The notes under the pieces: generated by a model | Databases searched by the model: none | Told to the model about the DNA's origin: nothing | The model's input: only the letters and a program-made list of their open reading frames with translations | Translations under genes and position numbers: made by a program | NCBI GenBank assembly: GCA_003049485.1 | Contig: PYST01000050.1 | Span: 99,957-163,956 of the forward strand | Reading direction: 5' to 3' | DNA from: Ophioceras dolichostomum | Taxonomy: Eukaryota > Ascomycota > Sordariomycetes > Magnaporthales > Ophioceraceae | Length of the DNA stretch: 64,000 nucleotides | Shown here: positions 1-12,215 of the stretch, one piece after another | Position numbering within the stretch: position 1 is the first letter of the stretch | How the letters are laid out: the number at the start of each line of letters is the position of its first letter

Positions 1-1874
1 CCAGTTTGCTGTTTGTGCGACCCACTGGTGGTCGCCGTTGTCGTCGTCGGCGGCAGCGCCGACACGGGCTGCCGCCGCCGCAGTATTGCTCCTCTCGCCG
101 CCCGCGTGGGACGAGTTCTGCTTTGAGGAGGGGGAAAGATAGATGCCACCCTGATGAAAAAGCATGTCGATCCACATCAGTCGGCAGAAAGATTTCGCGT
201 GATAGTTTCCAGCCGTCGTCGTCTCCTCGCAGCGCTGCCGGTAGTACTCGCGGGGCTCGGCAAGAGCCGCCGACGCATTGGCGGGAGCGTACGTCGACCT
301 GACGACTCTGGTGTGCGGTATGCCGCCGACCAGCGACGCCTCGTGCGTCTCGACGCAGAGGTGCAGGGCGACCTCGACGGCCCGGTGAACGATGTCCGTC
401 GAGTTGTTGGCGGCGGGCACGGCGAACACCAGCGCGATCGACCAGAGCTTCGACAGGGCGAGGTGGGCGTCGTCCTTGAAGGCCACGGTCTTGTGCCAGA
501 TCATCGATGATCTCATCATGACGTCCGCCTGGTGCGCAAAGGTGAGGATGCCGTCGCCCAGCGATACACTCGTCGTTTTGACGGCGGCTGACTTGTAGGT
601 TTCGTCCCCCTCGATCACGTCCTCGTCGTCGGAGATGTCCGTGCCCGTCACCACCTCGATTCGCAGGGACGAAGTCACGTTGGCGACCTTGGCGCAGACG
701 CCGAGGGAGTGGAATACCGGGAAGTCGCAGTCGGCCGTGTCGCAGGTCGGAGGGATGGGCGACACGGGCTTCATGGTCGGGTTCAGCTGGGCGTGGTTGA
801 AGGCGGCCTCGGTCCACCAGAGCGCGTCCTGGCCGAACTGTCGGATCGCGGGGACGGAGCCGAGTCCGGCTGTTAGGTTTCGGGGCTCGTAGTTGACCAT
901 CTGCTGCGTGATCGGAGTCGTTAGGCCGCCGATGACGGTGAGGATCGCTCCTACGATTACAAAGGTGCTGATATAGATAACCAGAGATTGTTCCCGTCAG
1001 CATCATCACCGCATACGCACGCAGGACGGGAACTCGCACCGGTAGTATCTTGGATGCCAAAGCATCGCAAACGACCCTCGAACTCCCCTGCTGGCCTTGT
1101 CGAAGGCCCGTAAATCTCGTAGCGGCCTCTCCTTGCGGAACCAACTCCACATGCCCTGGCTGAGGCACGACGCGACGGGCGCTATGAAGCCTGCATGCGC
1201 CAGCGTGGTGAGGACGGCGACGACCGTGTTCAGGTTGATGTCGAGAGGCCATTTCGGGAGCCTCTGTCCGTCGAAGGCCCGCAGGACGACGCTGAGCACT
1301 GGAGATGGAGGAGAAGAAGAAGGAGAGAGAAAGACGAGTTTGTCAGTCAAGACTTGAGAAGAAAGAAAGATGCGATGGAAAGAACCAAGAATGACGTACC
1401 TATGAGACACGCGATGCTGAAAACGATAGCCCACACCTCGGTCATCCAAAGCTGCCAGAGCGACGTGGGCCGGGTCGACGACACCACGCTGCGGTCAGGG
1501 CCTCCTCGAGGCGATGTCTGATCATGCGTGAGCCTGGAGGAAGACTGATGTCCCCCTGGTGCCTTATCGTGTGCCGGGACGAGAGCGCTGTCGTTGCACA
1601 CCTCGTCATCGACTCTGGTAGCCCATTCGGGAGACCTTGGGTTGCTGCCGCTATGGGACGGGTGTTGATGTTGTTGCTCTTTTTTTGCGAGAGAGTCCGG
1701 AAAGTCCGCAGAGGAGGCTGTTCCTGGTGGCGAGACACCGTACACGATGGCCTTGTGACCGGCCCACAACTGGCCATCGGGGCTGTCAATATACGGATAA
1801 TGCTGTGTCGGATCGGTTGGGAATTGCGTGACGGGCTCGTACTCTGACGCCCGTGGAGGTGGTTGTGTGGACAT
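1..1874 (-). CDS. DUF3176-family membrane protein, 3' end beyond window
   Basis: Exons read on the minus strand: 1874-1400, 1298-1040 and 967-1, in phase at both junctions and still open at base 1, so 567 residues are visible and the C-terminus is missing. The N-terminal 140 residues are polar and disordered. Then comes the DUF3176 signature: a membrane segment (EVWAIVFSIACLIVLSVVL), the stretch WPLDINLNTVVAVLTTLAHA, a second membrane segment, the conserved WFRKERPLRDL and FDKASRGVRGS, and a third segment (TFVIVGAILTVIGG). The rest is a long, probably extracytoplasmic region with paired cysteines (CDTADC) and N-glycosylation sites. Family members are common in filamentous ascomycetes and have no known biochemical role. 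The donor at 1399 (GTACGT) and acceptors at 1299 and 968 are consensus. The family call is firm; the function is unknown. Confidence 0.85.
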
Positions 1875-2621
1875 GTTTTCTTCCTCTTCTCGTTTTGCGT
1901 TGTTTCAATGAGCACACCTTCCTTTCTTCGGAGCGAATATCTAGTAATGGATAAGACAAAAAGTATCGGCATACTATGGTTGCCAAGGAGTGACTTGAGG
2001 CTCTGTTTTATATGAGGACGGTAACTCGGTGTGGTACGGCGGTGGCAAGGGGGCGTGAAGTCGCCGCAGGCCGAGCCCCTTTGCGTGGTAACAAGTACTG
2101 TGCGGTCTGGAATATGCTCACCCGTTTTGCCTCATCCTATGCCATTAATATTTCCTGGCCCCCAATAAGGACCAGATCCAGGGCAAATGTCCAGTGCGAT
2201 TCCATACTGCACCGCCGAGACAGATGGTTGGGTAGAGGTGTATGTAGAAAGCCCGGCCTCTCCTCCCTCCCCTCCCTCCCTTCACATCCACGCTCTCCTT
2301 GGAGATATGGCTAACGCAGAAGGACTTGAGTTTAGCATACATGGTTTCCAGTTCATTGACGGTGACAGCTTACTTAATTCTCTCTGATTACTCGCCGAGA
2401 TTCCTTTCTAAGTAGTTTGCGACAGTGCGGACGGACAACGGGTGGCTTTTGTTTTTCTTTTGGTGAGGGGGGCGGCATGACAGGAACGCATGCGGTGAAA
2501 CAAGGACAAAATGACTTCAAGCTACCGGGGAAGAAAACCGAAAAAAAAAAAAACAAGCAAGAAAAAAAAACGACGGAGAGAAAATCGATACAGCCATCGC
2601 CTAGCGCGCAACCTAGCCACA
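1875..2621. other. Intergenic: upstream of DUF3176 gene, 3' side of next gene
   Basis: No coding potential seen. It holds a C/T-rich run near 2262-2282 and A-rich tracts near 2541-2572. It lies between the DUF3176 start and the stop of the unidentified gene at 2622, both on the minus strand, so it should carry the DUF3176 promoter. Confidence 0.6.
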
Positions 2622-4247
2622 TTATTTCTTGCGCGAGAAGAAACTGTCAAGGAACGCAGTGAACACATTGTCGAGCTCCCAACGGCCAACGCCGCCCGCA
2701 TCCGCGTTCTTCTGAGCCTGCCAGCTCCTCATTGTCGCCTCGGCCTCGTCGTACACCTTCTCGCACTCTCCACTCTTGCTCCTGTGCCAGAACGGGTGGA
2801 CCGGATAGAAGATGAGAGACGGAGAGATGTCGCTCATCGGCGAGACGAAGCCGTCCACGACCGTCGCCCCCCGCGCCTCCGCCGCGGTCCAGATCCTCTC
2901 GCACGCGCGCCTCGCCGCGAACACGCGCTCGCGCTTGGTGGCCGCGAGCACCTCCTCCATGGTCTGGCCCCGCGATTGGTTTCTGGTGTCCAGCAGGAAG
3001 CCGAGGGTTTTCAGCCGGGACTGGAAGTCTGGATCGGAGAGGTCGCGGACCCAGTCGTCGATCAGGGGACTCTGGCTGTCGGCGAGCTGTTGCAGGCTGC
3101 GGATTTGCAAGGTCTCCAGGCTGGGCGGCAGGTTGCGACGGAGGGCCGACAGGACTGGCTCGGCGTGTTCAGTGCGGGTGATGGCGAGCCTCAACTCCTT
3201 CAGGTCGGGACAGAGCTCCGCTAGTCCGGAAGGGAGTCTCAGCGGGATGGGTGCCGGTCCGCCCTCCAGCCGCGGATAGTACGTGTCCTCGAGATAGACG
3301 GATTTGAGGCCGCGTGTGAGGTCTGGACGGGTAGCGCAGAAGCGATCGAAGGTCTCGGTCGCGTCGTTGCCGATGATCTTCAGCGATTCGAGCCTCGGCT
3401 GCCTCGGCTGCTGTCCAGGCACGTCCCCCATCTGCCTGGCAATCTCTTCTTGTCGCGCCTCAGGCGGCTGCTCCGCCACTCTGATGTGTTCGTACTTCGT
3501 GATGTCGGTGGGGCAAAACACGGGAATCTGGGTGCCTTCGCGAGTGTACACGGAGTATGGCGACGTCTGCCACCCGTACTGATGCTGGATATTAAGCACG
3601 TACTCATCGTTCGTTATGCCGCTGAATCTCAAGTCCCAGCAGCAGAAAAGGACCAGCTCCTTCACGCGACCCTGTGTGATGTAGGGCGTGTTGGCGGGGT
3701 CCGGCGGCGCGTCGACGAGGACGAGTTGGTCCAGTTGCCAGTCGATCGCCCTGGCCTCATCGGACAGCCACAGAAGATCGCCAGGTCGAACGACGAGCCG
3801 CTTTGCGGCTGGGAAGTGGGCTCTGATGGTGGGCCAGAGGTGAGCGAGGTGCCGAACATGAGCCGTGTGCCCCAGCCAGACCTTGTCGTGGTTGACACAT
3901 AGCACCTCGCTAGCCGGATCGAGTTTGGACAGGCGCTGTTGGAGATCATCAATCCCCTGAGTCTGTGTTAGGTCTAGAAGCGTAGGCTGCTGCTGCTGCT
4001 GCCGCTGCTTCTGTTCCTTGGTCCGGCATTCTGCTTCTGACGTCGGGGCCAATGCGCTGGCGATCTTAGGCAGCGACAGGCCAAGGTCGCTTGACCCAAC
4101 TCGTTGATGGCCGCCGAACATGAGGTAAAGGCCGCCCGCCTCCGGATGCCAGGGTCCCTCGTCTGCTTTGACAAACTCCTCCATGCGCCTCAATTCATCC
4201 TCCCGCGATAGAACATAGGCGTGCGGAGGGTTGGTCTGATCACTCAT
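2622..4247 (-). CDS. Unidentified 541-residue fungal protein
   Basis: Single uninterrupted frame. I place the start at the Met beginning MSDQTNPPHAYVLSR; an upstream in-frame Met at 4379 would add 44 basic, low-complexity residues and is less likely. No signal peptide or membrane span is visible. A glutamine-rich tract (residues about 108-116) precedes alternating hydrophobic and polar sequence. The segment around residues 355-420 has leucine-rich spacing (LAELCPDLKELRLAI, LPPSLETLQIRSL) as found in fungal F-box/LRR proteins, but no N-terminal F-box is recognisable. It could be a divergent F-box-like or LRR protein; I do not assign a function. The frame length and protein-like composition make it a real gene. 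Confidence 0.65.
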   Translation of the reverse strand: MSDQTNPPHAYVLSREDELRRMEEFVKADEGPWHPEAGGLYLMFGGHQRVGSSDLGLSLPKIASALAPTSEAECRTKEQKQRQQQQQPTLLDLTQTQGIDDLQQRLSKLDPASEVLCVNHDKVWLGHTAHVRHLAHLWPTIRAHFPAAKRLVVRPGDLLWLSDEARAIDWQLDQLVLVDAPPDPANTPYITQGRVKELVLFCCWDLRFSGITNDEYVLNIQHQYGWQTSPYSVYTREGTQIPVFCPTDITKYEHIRVAEQPPEARQEEIARQMGDVPGQQPRQPRLESLKIIGNDATETFDRFCATRPDLTRGLKSVYLEDTYYPRLEGGPAPIPLRLPSGLAELCPDLKELRLAITRTEHAEPVLSALRRNLPPSLETLQIRSLQQLADSQSPLIDDWVRDLSDPDFQSRLKTLGFLLDTRNQSRGQTMEEVLAATKRERVFAARRACERIWTAAEARGATVVDGFVSPMSDISPSLIFYPVHPFWHRSKSGECEKVYDEAEATMRSWQAQKNADAGGVGRWELDNVFTAFLDSFFSRKK

Positions 4248-5049
4248 GGCATGACGGCTGCGCTGTGGGGCGTACACATAACGAAGAACAGGCCGGCGGA
4301 CTCGAAGCGGCGACATGGGGGCGGCGGCGGAGTCCCACAGGCGACTCCCGCCTCCTAAATGGGATCGGATGGCGAGCATGTCAAGCGGTCGCGTGCGCGT
4401 TGTTGCCTGTGATAATGGCGATTTATGATGAAAACGACAAACACACGAATGTGCAGGGCCAGCCCAATGGCGGAGGAAGTGGGCGAGAGAGGCGAACTGT
4501 CCTCGACTTCAGAAGAACCAACTTTTTCACACGAGGAAGGAACGAATCTGTCGCTGCGTCATTGATAGAATGAGTGTTGTTGGATGTCGGAGGCGTCGAA
4601 TTGATCCATTTGGCACTTGCTGGACGGTCAATGTTGCCCTTGACGCCCTGACAACCAATTTCGGATAGACCACAGCAACAGCAGGTCATTATCTCGCAGC
4701 CAAGGCGGGCCGAACCAAGCAGTCGGTACCGAGATTTTTGCCCCTGACCTAAATAAACATTGAAGTTCTCGACGCACTTGTATGTTCCACGACGAAACTC
4801 GAACTGACTCGTCTTGGTCTTCATGGGGAAGGTCGCACAACTCAAGCTCACGAATTCGATGCTTCGACGCTTCTATTTCGGCGAAACACAAACCCTAGCG
4901 ACCGTCGCTCTTGAGTTTGACATTGACCAACCTGGTACTGATCGAACTGCCAAACCACTCACACAATATTCTCGCCGGGGACAGCAGCATTCCCTGACCC
5001 CCCAACCCCTGCGCTTACACTCGACCGCGGCGCTCCAATGACAACATCA
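4248..5049. other. Intergenic, no gene seen
   Basis: Upstream region of the unidentified protein and 3' flank of the MFS gene, both on the minus strand. The short open frames here have non-coding composition. No RNA gene or repeat recognised. Confidence 0.55.
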
Positions 5050-7411
5050 TCACCCTCTGTTGTTGTTGCTGTCCCCCACACACTCCTCAAGTTCCATCGC
5101 GCCCTCCTCCTGACCTCCCACCTCATCAACCTCTGCCTCTGTATCCACCTCCGTATCCGCCTCTGTATCAGTCAGCACAAGCGCCTGCGAGGAGCCGTCA
5201 CCACCCGCCAACCCATTATCCCTGATCAAGAAACAGCCCAAAAGACAAGCCACCATCATGGGGACCTGCAGCGTGAAGACGGCGCGGCTGGCGCTCATGT
5301 ACGCGTCCAGCACCTGCTCGCGGTCGGCCTCGGACGCGTGCGACAAATCCGGCCGCGCGTACGGCATCTCGGCGATGTGCGCGTAGTCGCTCGGCAGGTT
5401 GCCGCGCAGCGCCGCCTGCAGGACGGCGGCCGACACGGCCAGGCCGCAGGCGGAGCCCGCGCACCGGAAGAAGTTCCGGTTGGAGATGATGACGGCGCGT
5501 CGAGACTTCGGGGAGTGTGCCTGTAGCGCCACGAGCGTCGGCTGGAAGATGCTGCCGATGCCGATACCGATGAGAGCGAGCGGCACGACGATCACGGCTG
5601 GGTGTGTGAAGCGGGTGAGGATGAGCGTGAGGCCGGATCCGCTGTGTGTGATGGAGGTGGTCAGAAAGACAAGGGCAGCTGATGACATGACGTTCACGTT
5701 CTTTACAAGGCACGGTAGGTGTAGGTACGGATCGATCGCTCGTAGGACGGGGTACCCTTTAACTTACAGGGTCCAGACGCCGAATCCAAACCAGATCACC
5801 TCACCGTACCGCTTCGTATGGGAGATGTACAAGCCGGAGAGTATGGAGCACGGCGTGTGCATAAACACCATGGCGAGCAGTATCGCCGCCGATGTCAGCG
5901 GTGTGTACTGATGGGCATTCATCAGATACAGCGGTACGTAGTAGAGGTACGACTGGTAGACCGCGCCGAAGAGGAAGCTCTGGGCTAGCATGACCGAAAC
6001 CGCAGGGCAACGAAATATGCTTACTTATGGGGGAGTTTAGTCGGCTCTGCGTCGATGACTAGGTGGGTAGCTGTCTGTGTAGAGGGCAAGATACTAGGGA
6101 GGAAAGGTCGTGTTCACTTACTCGGCATCATTGGAAGGTTTGCAAACTTCCACTCGACAAAGACGAACGCCACAAGCGCCAGCGAGCCGATCACGAGCAT
6201 GCTGATAACCATGGGTGAGTCCCAGGCGAAATACATGCCTCCTGTGTGCGTGAATGGGTAGTCAGGTCAGTAAAGAAAGGATACACTCCCTCTCTCACTG
6301 GTTCAGCTCTTCAAGACCAAGAAAGGGACAACAACTCACCCCCTGAAATAGGAATCAGCAAAAAGATGATCCCCAAAGACGATGTCCCCACCCCCGCATA
6401 GTCAATCTTCCTCGCTCCCTCCCTGCAGCCTCCTCCCCCTCCCCTTCCACCTCTAGAGACTCGCCGAGAGGTGCTAGCCCTCCTCTCCTTCTTCCCCATA
6501 GTGCTCGGCAGCAACCAGTACGACAGCACGCCCGACAGGATGCAAATCGGCGACAGGAAGAAGAAGAAGCTATGCCACGTCCATCCGCGAATCCTCAGCA
6601 AGCCCGCGGCCAGGAACGGACCGATGACGTTTCCAATCCCGATTGTGGCGCCCAGGAAACCCTGGTACTTCCCGCGCCGACTCAGCTCGACGACATCAGA
6701 CAAAATAATCATCGCTAAATTCGCGATGCCCCCGCCGCCCACGCCCGCGAGCCCCCGGAAGACGTAGAGCATCACCGGGTCGGTGCTCAGACCGCAGGCC
6801 AGGTCCGCGACGGCCAGCAGGGCGATGGCGGCGAGGAACACAATCTTCCGGCCGAAAATGTCCGACAGCCTGCCGTAGAGCATCTGGAACGTCGTGTTAG
6901 CGATTAAGGACGAGGTCGCCGCCCAGGAGATGGTGGAGACCGCGGCCGACGACCGGCTAAAGGACGTGGCGATCGTGGGGAGCGCGACGGAGGGCCCGTT
7001 CTGGTCGATGAAGGCCGTGAGAATCGAGAGGGCGAGCGTTAGGAAGACGCGGTGGAGCTTGTCGGTCGGCAAGAGGTTGGTCTGGTCGTGGAGGGAGTCC
7101 TCAGCTGGCGTCAGGACGGTGCTGGTGGCAAAGAAGAGGGAGGAGGAAGACGGGCCGATCCCGCCGACGCCGACGCCGCCACGGCCGCCACGGACGGATG
7201 GAGGGGGGCAGCCTGGACAGGAGGCGCGGCTGCGGACGCTGGGTGCGCGGAGGGAGAATGCGCGGACGGAGGGTGGACGGGGCGGTGGCAGCTCGGTGTG
7301 GAGGGGAGGGGGCGCGAGGGCGATGGTTGAGGGCGGGGCGGAGGATGGGCGGCGGATGCGGGCGGCGGCTGGGAGGGGTGAGAGGATGTCGTCTTCGGAG
7401 GAGTCGTCCAT
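5050..7411 (-). CDS. MFS drug:H+ antiporter-like exporter (DHA2 / 14-TM type)
   Basis: Exons on the minus strand: 7411-6340, 6241-6122, 6023-5768 and 5641-5050; every junction keeps phase, giving 679 residues. About 120 Pro/Ser/Arg-rich, probably cytosolic residues precede the transporter. The core starts at FLTLALSILTAFIDQNG, followed by MFS motif A (GRLSDIFGRK), the VFRGLAGVGGGGIANL helix and a motif C-like helix (GATIGIGNVIGPFLAAG). Later exons supply FLFGAVYQSYLYYVPLYL and LALIGIGIGSIFQPTLVAL, typical of DHA2 exporters. The C-terminal tail is acidic and probably cytosolic. Such proteins sit in the plasma membrane and export small molecules by proton antiport; the substrate cannot be read from sequence. 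An upstream in-frame Met at 7552 would add 47 residues. Intron 3 contains GTACCTACACCTACC, a variant of a motif dispersed in this window. Confidence 0.88.
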
Positions 7412-8619
7412 GGCTCTCTGAGGGGTCTGTGTGCTGTCTTGGAGGTTGGATGTTCGCTGTCTGTCCTGGTTCGCGGCGGTACGCTTGGTTGAGGTCTCGT
7501 TTTTGGGTCTGGTTTGTTCAGGATACAGGGACGACAATGAGGTACGATCCATTAAAGTTCATGAGAGCCTGCAGTTTCATATTCTAGGAAAGAGCTTTTA
7601 GAGAGCAGGTGGATTTCTCCCGGCCGTAATTCTGTTTGCCGACTGGAAGGAGCCATGTACGGGCTGGTCGAGTGGCCTTTCTGAGCCTATCATTCGGTTT
7701 TGCATATTGAGTATCGACACTTCTCGCGGGGAGCTAACTTTCCACGGTCCATCGTAGCTAGTAGATGAATGAGTAGACTGAGATGAGAAGGCTCGCCTTG
7801 TGTCCTTGGCTCTACGTGGTAGTCACTTGGGGGATCCAACCACACTGAAGCCTAACACCGATAATTGTATCCGATAAGATTCACATAAGAGCCAACGAAC
7901 TCTCTCATCGCCTACACTTGTGATAACAATGAATTCCCCTTGTCCCCAAGTGCGCGAACTGGCAACCGCTTCTGTTCCACGGTCACCACTTCGGTCTATC
8001 CTTCAGGTTTAAGCGAACAGTTGCCCGCCGTAGAGTGTGGTAGATAATGGACGCGACTCCATCCCTTCTCTCTGACTCAGACTCCCGCTACAAGGGACTG
8101 TTTAGTTCCAACAGCTCTTTCTCCGTATCACTCTAAAAGCGCGTTCAAGTATGCCCTCAAGCGACCAGTACCGGCAGGATGGACCGGAGTCCCTTTTCAC
8201 TGAAGCGCCAAAGTGACCAGCAGCAAACAACGGGCTGGGCAGGTGAAAGAGTCTTTATCCAACCCGACAGTCACTCCATTGCGAGGGATAGAACTCTGAT
8301 TCAGCTTGACCATCCGACGTAGACAATAACATCCAATAGTGCACCCTCACGATGGTGTAAACCTTGTAACTGTTTGGCGCTGCGGTCAAGTCTGGCTATA
8401 TATTCAACGGATTCCGACTCATCGCCCACCAATTCTCGCACCCCCACGCCCTCTCTCCTCCACAGCCTTTCCCAAAGGCCTTCATCATCAGCAGCCTAGT
8501 TCATCAACACTAGCGTGCACCACAGCACGCGTCGACTTCCGACTTTTTGCTTTTCTCTTAGAGCCACCTTTCCCTCTCATCCGCTGCGCTCCACAGACGG
8601 TTAGACACGCACAGCCGCC
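7412..8619. other. Intergenic between divergent MFS gene and small Cys-containing gene
   Basis: A region of about 1.2 kb expected to hold both promoters. A possible TATA-like GCTATATATTC lies near 8394-8404. No coding frame, RNA gene or clear repeat seen. Confidence 0.5.
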
Positions 8620-9498
8620 ATGTGTTACACGCCTATCCCCATCACCTACAAATGTGGGGCGAGGACATGCTCGGAGCTGAACGAGGGCTTCAACGAGGCC
8701 TGCCACAACCAGGCTTTCCTCGCGTACGTCACCCCGCGTTGCGCCTTAGGGCGCGCAATGCGGAAGGTCTGTGGCCGCATACGGCCCCGTCCGCCTCACA
8801 AGCGTTTGATATGCCACTGGGTTGGTTGCTGAGCCAAATGCAAGCTCGACATGGAAATCCAGATGGGCTTCGATTACACTCCCCTGACGGCGGTGTGGAT
8901 AAACATAGAGTGGGGGAGTGCGGGTACATGGGAGAGCCGAACGGGGGACGAAGTGGGCGAGCAAATCGAGAGCGCGCGGAACATCGGGGATGATCCCGAG
9001 TGGGACAAGCAGATCATTCTGGACAGGCGACGGGCTGACGAGTTCCGAGCGGAGGAGTTCGCCAAGATGAAGGCCTCTGGCGCCGCTTAGAGGAAAGACA
9101 TCGAGGCGCGCAAGAAGCAGCGGAGCCTGGCGCTGCAGGTGGTCGTCCTCGACGCGCGGCGCGCGCACGAGGAAGCGACAGCGGCGGGCAAAGCAGCCAA
9201 ACCAGCCACTAATATCAAGACAGCCGATGAGGAGGGTGAGAAGGAGCTCGAGGAGCAGAAGCTACAGCGGCAGATCGAGAAGGTGGCCGCAGTGCTGCGC
9301 GAGTGTGCGGGCCAAGCGGCAAACGAGGCTTGCAGGAAGATCGACCGTTGGCTTTGGATAGCCCGGCTTGCTGCGAGGGAGGAGGAAACGTACAGATTGA
9401 ATGGTCTGGTAGCACTGGGGGAGGCGGCGCTCTCCGTCGAGCGCATGCGCCGGAAAGTGGTGAAGAAGGAGAAGGAAGCGGCGAAGGATGAAGATTAA
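8620..9498 (+). pseudogene. Decayed small Cys-containing gene (MCY-type N-terminus)
   Basis: The first segment (from 8620) reads MCYTPIPITYKCGARTCSE and ends near a GTACGT donor at 8724. A coherent charged helical frame resumes near 8833, runs to a TAG at 9088-9090, and continues in the same frame from 9091 to the stop at 9496-9498, rich in Lys/Arg/Glu/Ala and coiled-coil-like. Two problems suggest decay. The donor at 8724 leaves two bases, while the best acceptor (8832-8833) needs one, so the join shifts frame. The TAG also splits an otherwise continuous protein and could come from a CAG by a C-to-T change at CpA. An unrecognised splice pattern is the alternative. The opening resembles that of the intact gene at 41493-41933. 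Function unknown. Confidence 0.45.
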
Positions 9499-11762
9499 TT
9501 GGTGGAAGAGGGGGAAGAAGACGGACGCATCAGCAGCTAGCGGATGGGGAAAGTGGCACTTGGGAGTTGCCGCTTCTTCCATGTGCCTGGCCCCGCCACC
9601 GCGGTTGTCTTCGAAGCCGGAGGAGAGGGAGAAGCGGGGGAGAAGATAGGTAGGTAGCCGAGGGGGCGCGTGTGGCTGCGAGTCTGTATATCTCAAAGAC
9701 CACGTTCTAGCCCCTCGACGCCGTCAACAAGGCGGGGAAGGGAGACGAGTAGGCTGTGTTGCAAGAGAGCCGCTTAACCTGATACGGTCTTCTCTTCCCA
9801 ACAGCGGTAGTGGTAGCTAGCCTCCTTACCCCGGCCGCAGAGACAATGTTCTTTTTCAAAGTAATTTGGGTAGATTACCCCAACCCCAGAATTCATAGCA
9901 TTCCCATCTAGCAGCTCCTATGTGACTCAGAATCAAGTGCTAGAGTGGCAACTATGAGAGTGTCTATCGATTTCTAGCTTACGAGAGGCTAGGCTCAACA
10001 CCTCCAAGCCTCCTTGCTTCTACCGTGAGGCTAATAACATATGTACTAGGCCCGTAACAAACTAAGTCAGACAACTTGTAGACCAGGTACAGAAATGAGA
10101 GATACTTATGCACCGCGGGTACGGATACCGTGGCCGGCTAGGAAGCGCTCAGTCTGCCTCGGTCCTAACGCAGGTTGCCGGCTTCATCGAGGAGTGTAGA
10201 CTACTAGTACACTACCGTCCAACAACATGTTGAGAGAGCTTGTTGGTAATGAGGCTAACGAGATCCGCCAAAAGGGCGACAGGGTCGCGGTACAGCGTAT
10301 GCAGGTTTGTCGAAGAGCCACAATGGGCTGGAACCGACGCATCCTCGCCCCGGGCAGAGATGGCAGTTCAGCTACTATTACCTACTGGGTACATGTAACT
10401 ACCTACCCACACCTATTCATAAGAGGCACGCATGAATAAATCTCCGGTCACGAACTGTTATGGCCTCTTGTCACCAATGGTGGTCGATGGGCTTTGAGCG
10501 GGAAGTCCCTCCTGACGTCAACTCCTGGAACGCACGTAAATAGAAGGCGGAGCTCCCTACGTGCCATAGACAGGCCTAATCTCAGGTACCCTCTACAACG
10601 CATTATGGAGTATGGCTGGCTGGCGCTCCCTAGAGCTGCTGGACGGCTACAACACCCGGCTATACGACCTCTCGGAAGTTGCATTTCAACGGGTGAGCTT
10701 TCGGAATTCATCCTTTGGCAGCCTAACCCTCGGAATTTGCTCTTGGATAGTATGTTTGCTCTCCGCAAGCCATTCCGGAAATCGATGGTTGCTTTGGCAT
10801 CGGATAATGCAGCCGAATATCCGATCCCACGAGCCCTCGTGAGAAAAGAAACCTCCCAGTCCCACTCGGCAAGGCCGACGCCACTTCTGAGGTCCATCCA
10901 CGGTTGATCTTCTCCCTCCCCCCCTGATCGCTTCACCGCGACGCCACCGCGGGACAAGGTGAGCATCGCAACAACAGCCAACGATCCTGGACTCATCGCC
11001 GCTGGTGGCACTCACGCCTCAGCTTTACTTAATGCCTAGTAGAGGAGCTGTAGCAAATCGCCTCCATCGTCCCCCCCCATATAGGGCGTGCAGTGCAAGG
11101 TACTTAGTGCATGCAAATACAACGGCGCGAAAACAAAGGCTCTTCTTTGTTACGTCTTGCCCTGCCTCTCTGCTGGGTTCAGCTTAGGCTTCAGCGCGCC
11201 GTAGGCAGGTGTAGCTTACCAATCCATGGCCCTGCCTCCCTCCCTGTTCCCCCTTATCTACTTGCGGACTTAGTACCTGAGTATCTACAGCATGGCTCTA
11301 TACAAGTGCATGTCGATAGCATCAAAGCGAAGCGGAGTGCGAAACAGAACAGGAAATGTCCTGGAAGCGAAAGCTTACGAGCCACAACACCGCCTCACTC
11401 ACACTAGATACCCTGACGAAGTGTTGTGGCAAAACTAGGGGGAAACAATGCTTTTTAAGGCTAACGTGGAAAGAGGCGTCGTTTGTTGGCTGCGATCTCG
11501 TGTTGTGCAATGGTTAAACGAAATTGCGATCCGCTCCGGCCCTTCATGCCGTGTCGTCTGGGTTTGGGGCGAGCGGCGCAGTTCAGTTGCCAGCCACCCA
11601 GCCAGCCAGCTGTACCGGCCGTGCGTCCTTGGTTGCCTGGGGTGGTCTGGAGGAGGCGGGAACGGAGCTCGCCGTCGGTTTCACGCCGCCGCCGGGCCTT
11701 GTCAGCCGTTTCTTTGTGTGTGCGGTACTTATGGTACGGATTTGGGACCCGGTCTGTTCAGT

Positions 11763-11786
11763 CTAGGTAGGTAGGTATCTAGGTAG
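11763..11786. repeat. TAGG/TAGGT repeat cluster of the dispersed motif
   Basis: Consecutive TAGG units (CTAGGTAGGTAGG, then CTAGGTAG) related to the palindromic motif seen at 12202, 15226, 15565, 24647 and 61957. Confidence 0.6.
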
Positions 11787-12201
11787 AACTAGTCATCGGT
11801 TAGTCAGTCGGTCAGTCAGACGGATGGAACGGAGGGCGGGCGAGCGGGGCAGTGAGTGAGTGAGAGGGAAAGGGACAGAGTGCCCCTGATCTGCCTGGCC
11901 TGGCACGGCCTGGGTGTTCCTTCGTCGACGTCTGTGCGAGCCGTGCCGCGGGGAGGCGTCAGCCACTCACGTACGTAATGGATATGCGTGTATGTGTGTA
12001 CTTGTTTTACTGGAGAGTATGAGAAGAAAGAAGGACGGGGTGAGCGAGATCGTGGAAATGGGGGAGGGAGGAGGAGGAGCAGGACCGAAGGAGAATCGGT
12101 GGATGAGTGCGTGCGCAGGAGGAGATGTGAGGACACCGAGGTGTTCGGGAAGGAATCGAATGGAAAAGGGGTCCGTCCCAACGAACGTGAGTGAGAGAAT
12201 A

Positions 12202-12215
12202 CTAGGTACCTAGGT
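12202..12215. repeat. Dispersed palindromic motif CTAGGTACCTAGGT
   Basis: Contains the self-complementary core CTAGGTACCTAG. It is followed by further GGTAGG and AGGTACG units to about 12230. Non-coding context. Confidence 0.7.

Noticed and set aside
2511..3224. 237-residue plus-strand frame over the poly-A tract
   Set aside because: Begins in low-complexity A-rich DNA and then mirrors the minus-strand 541-residue gene.
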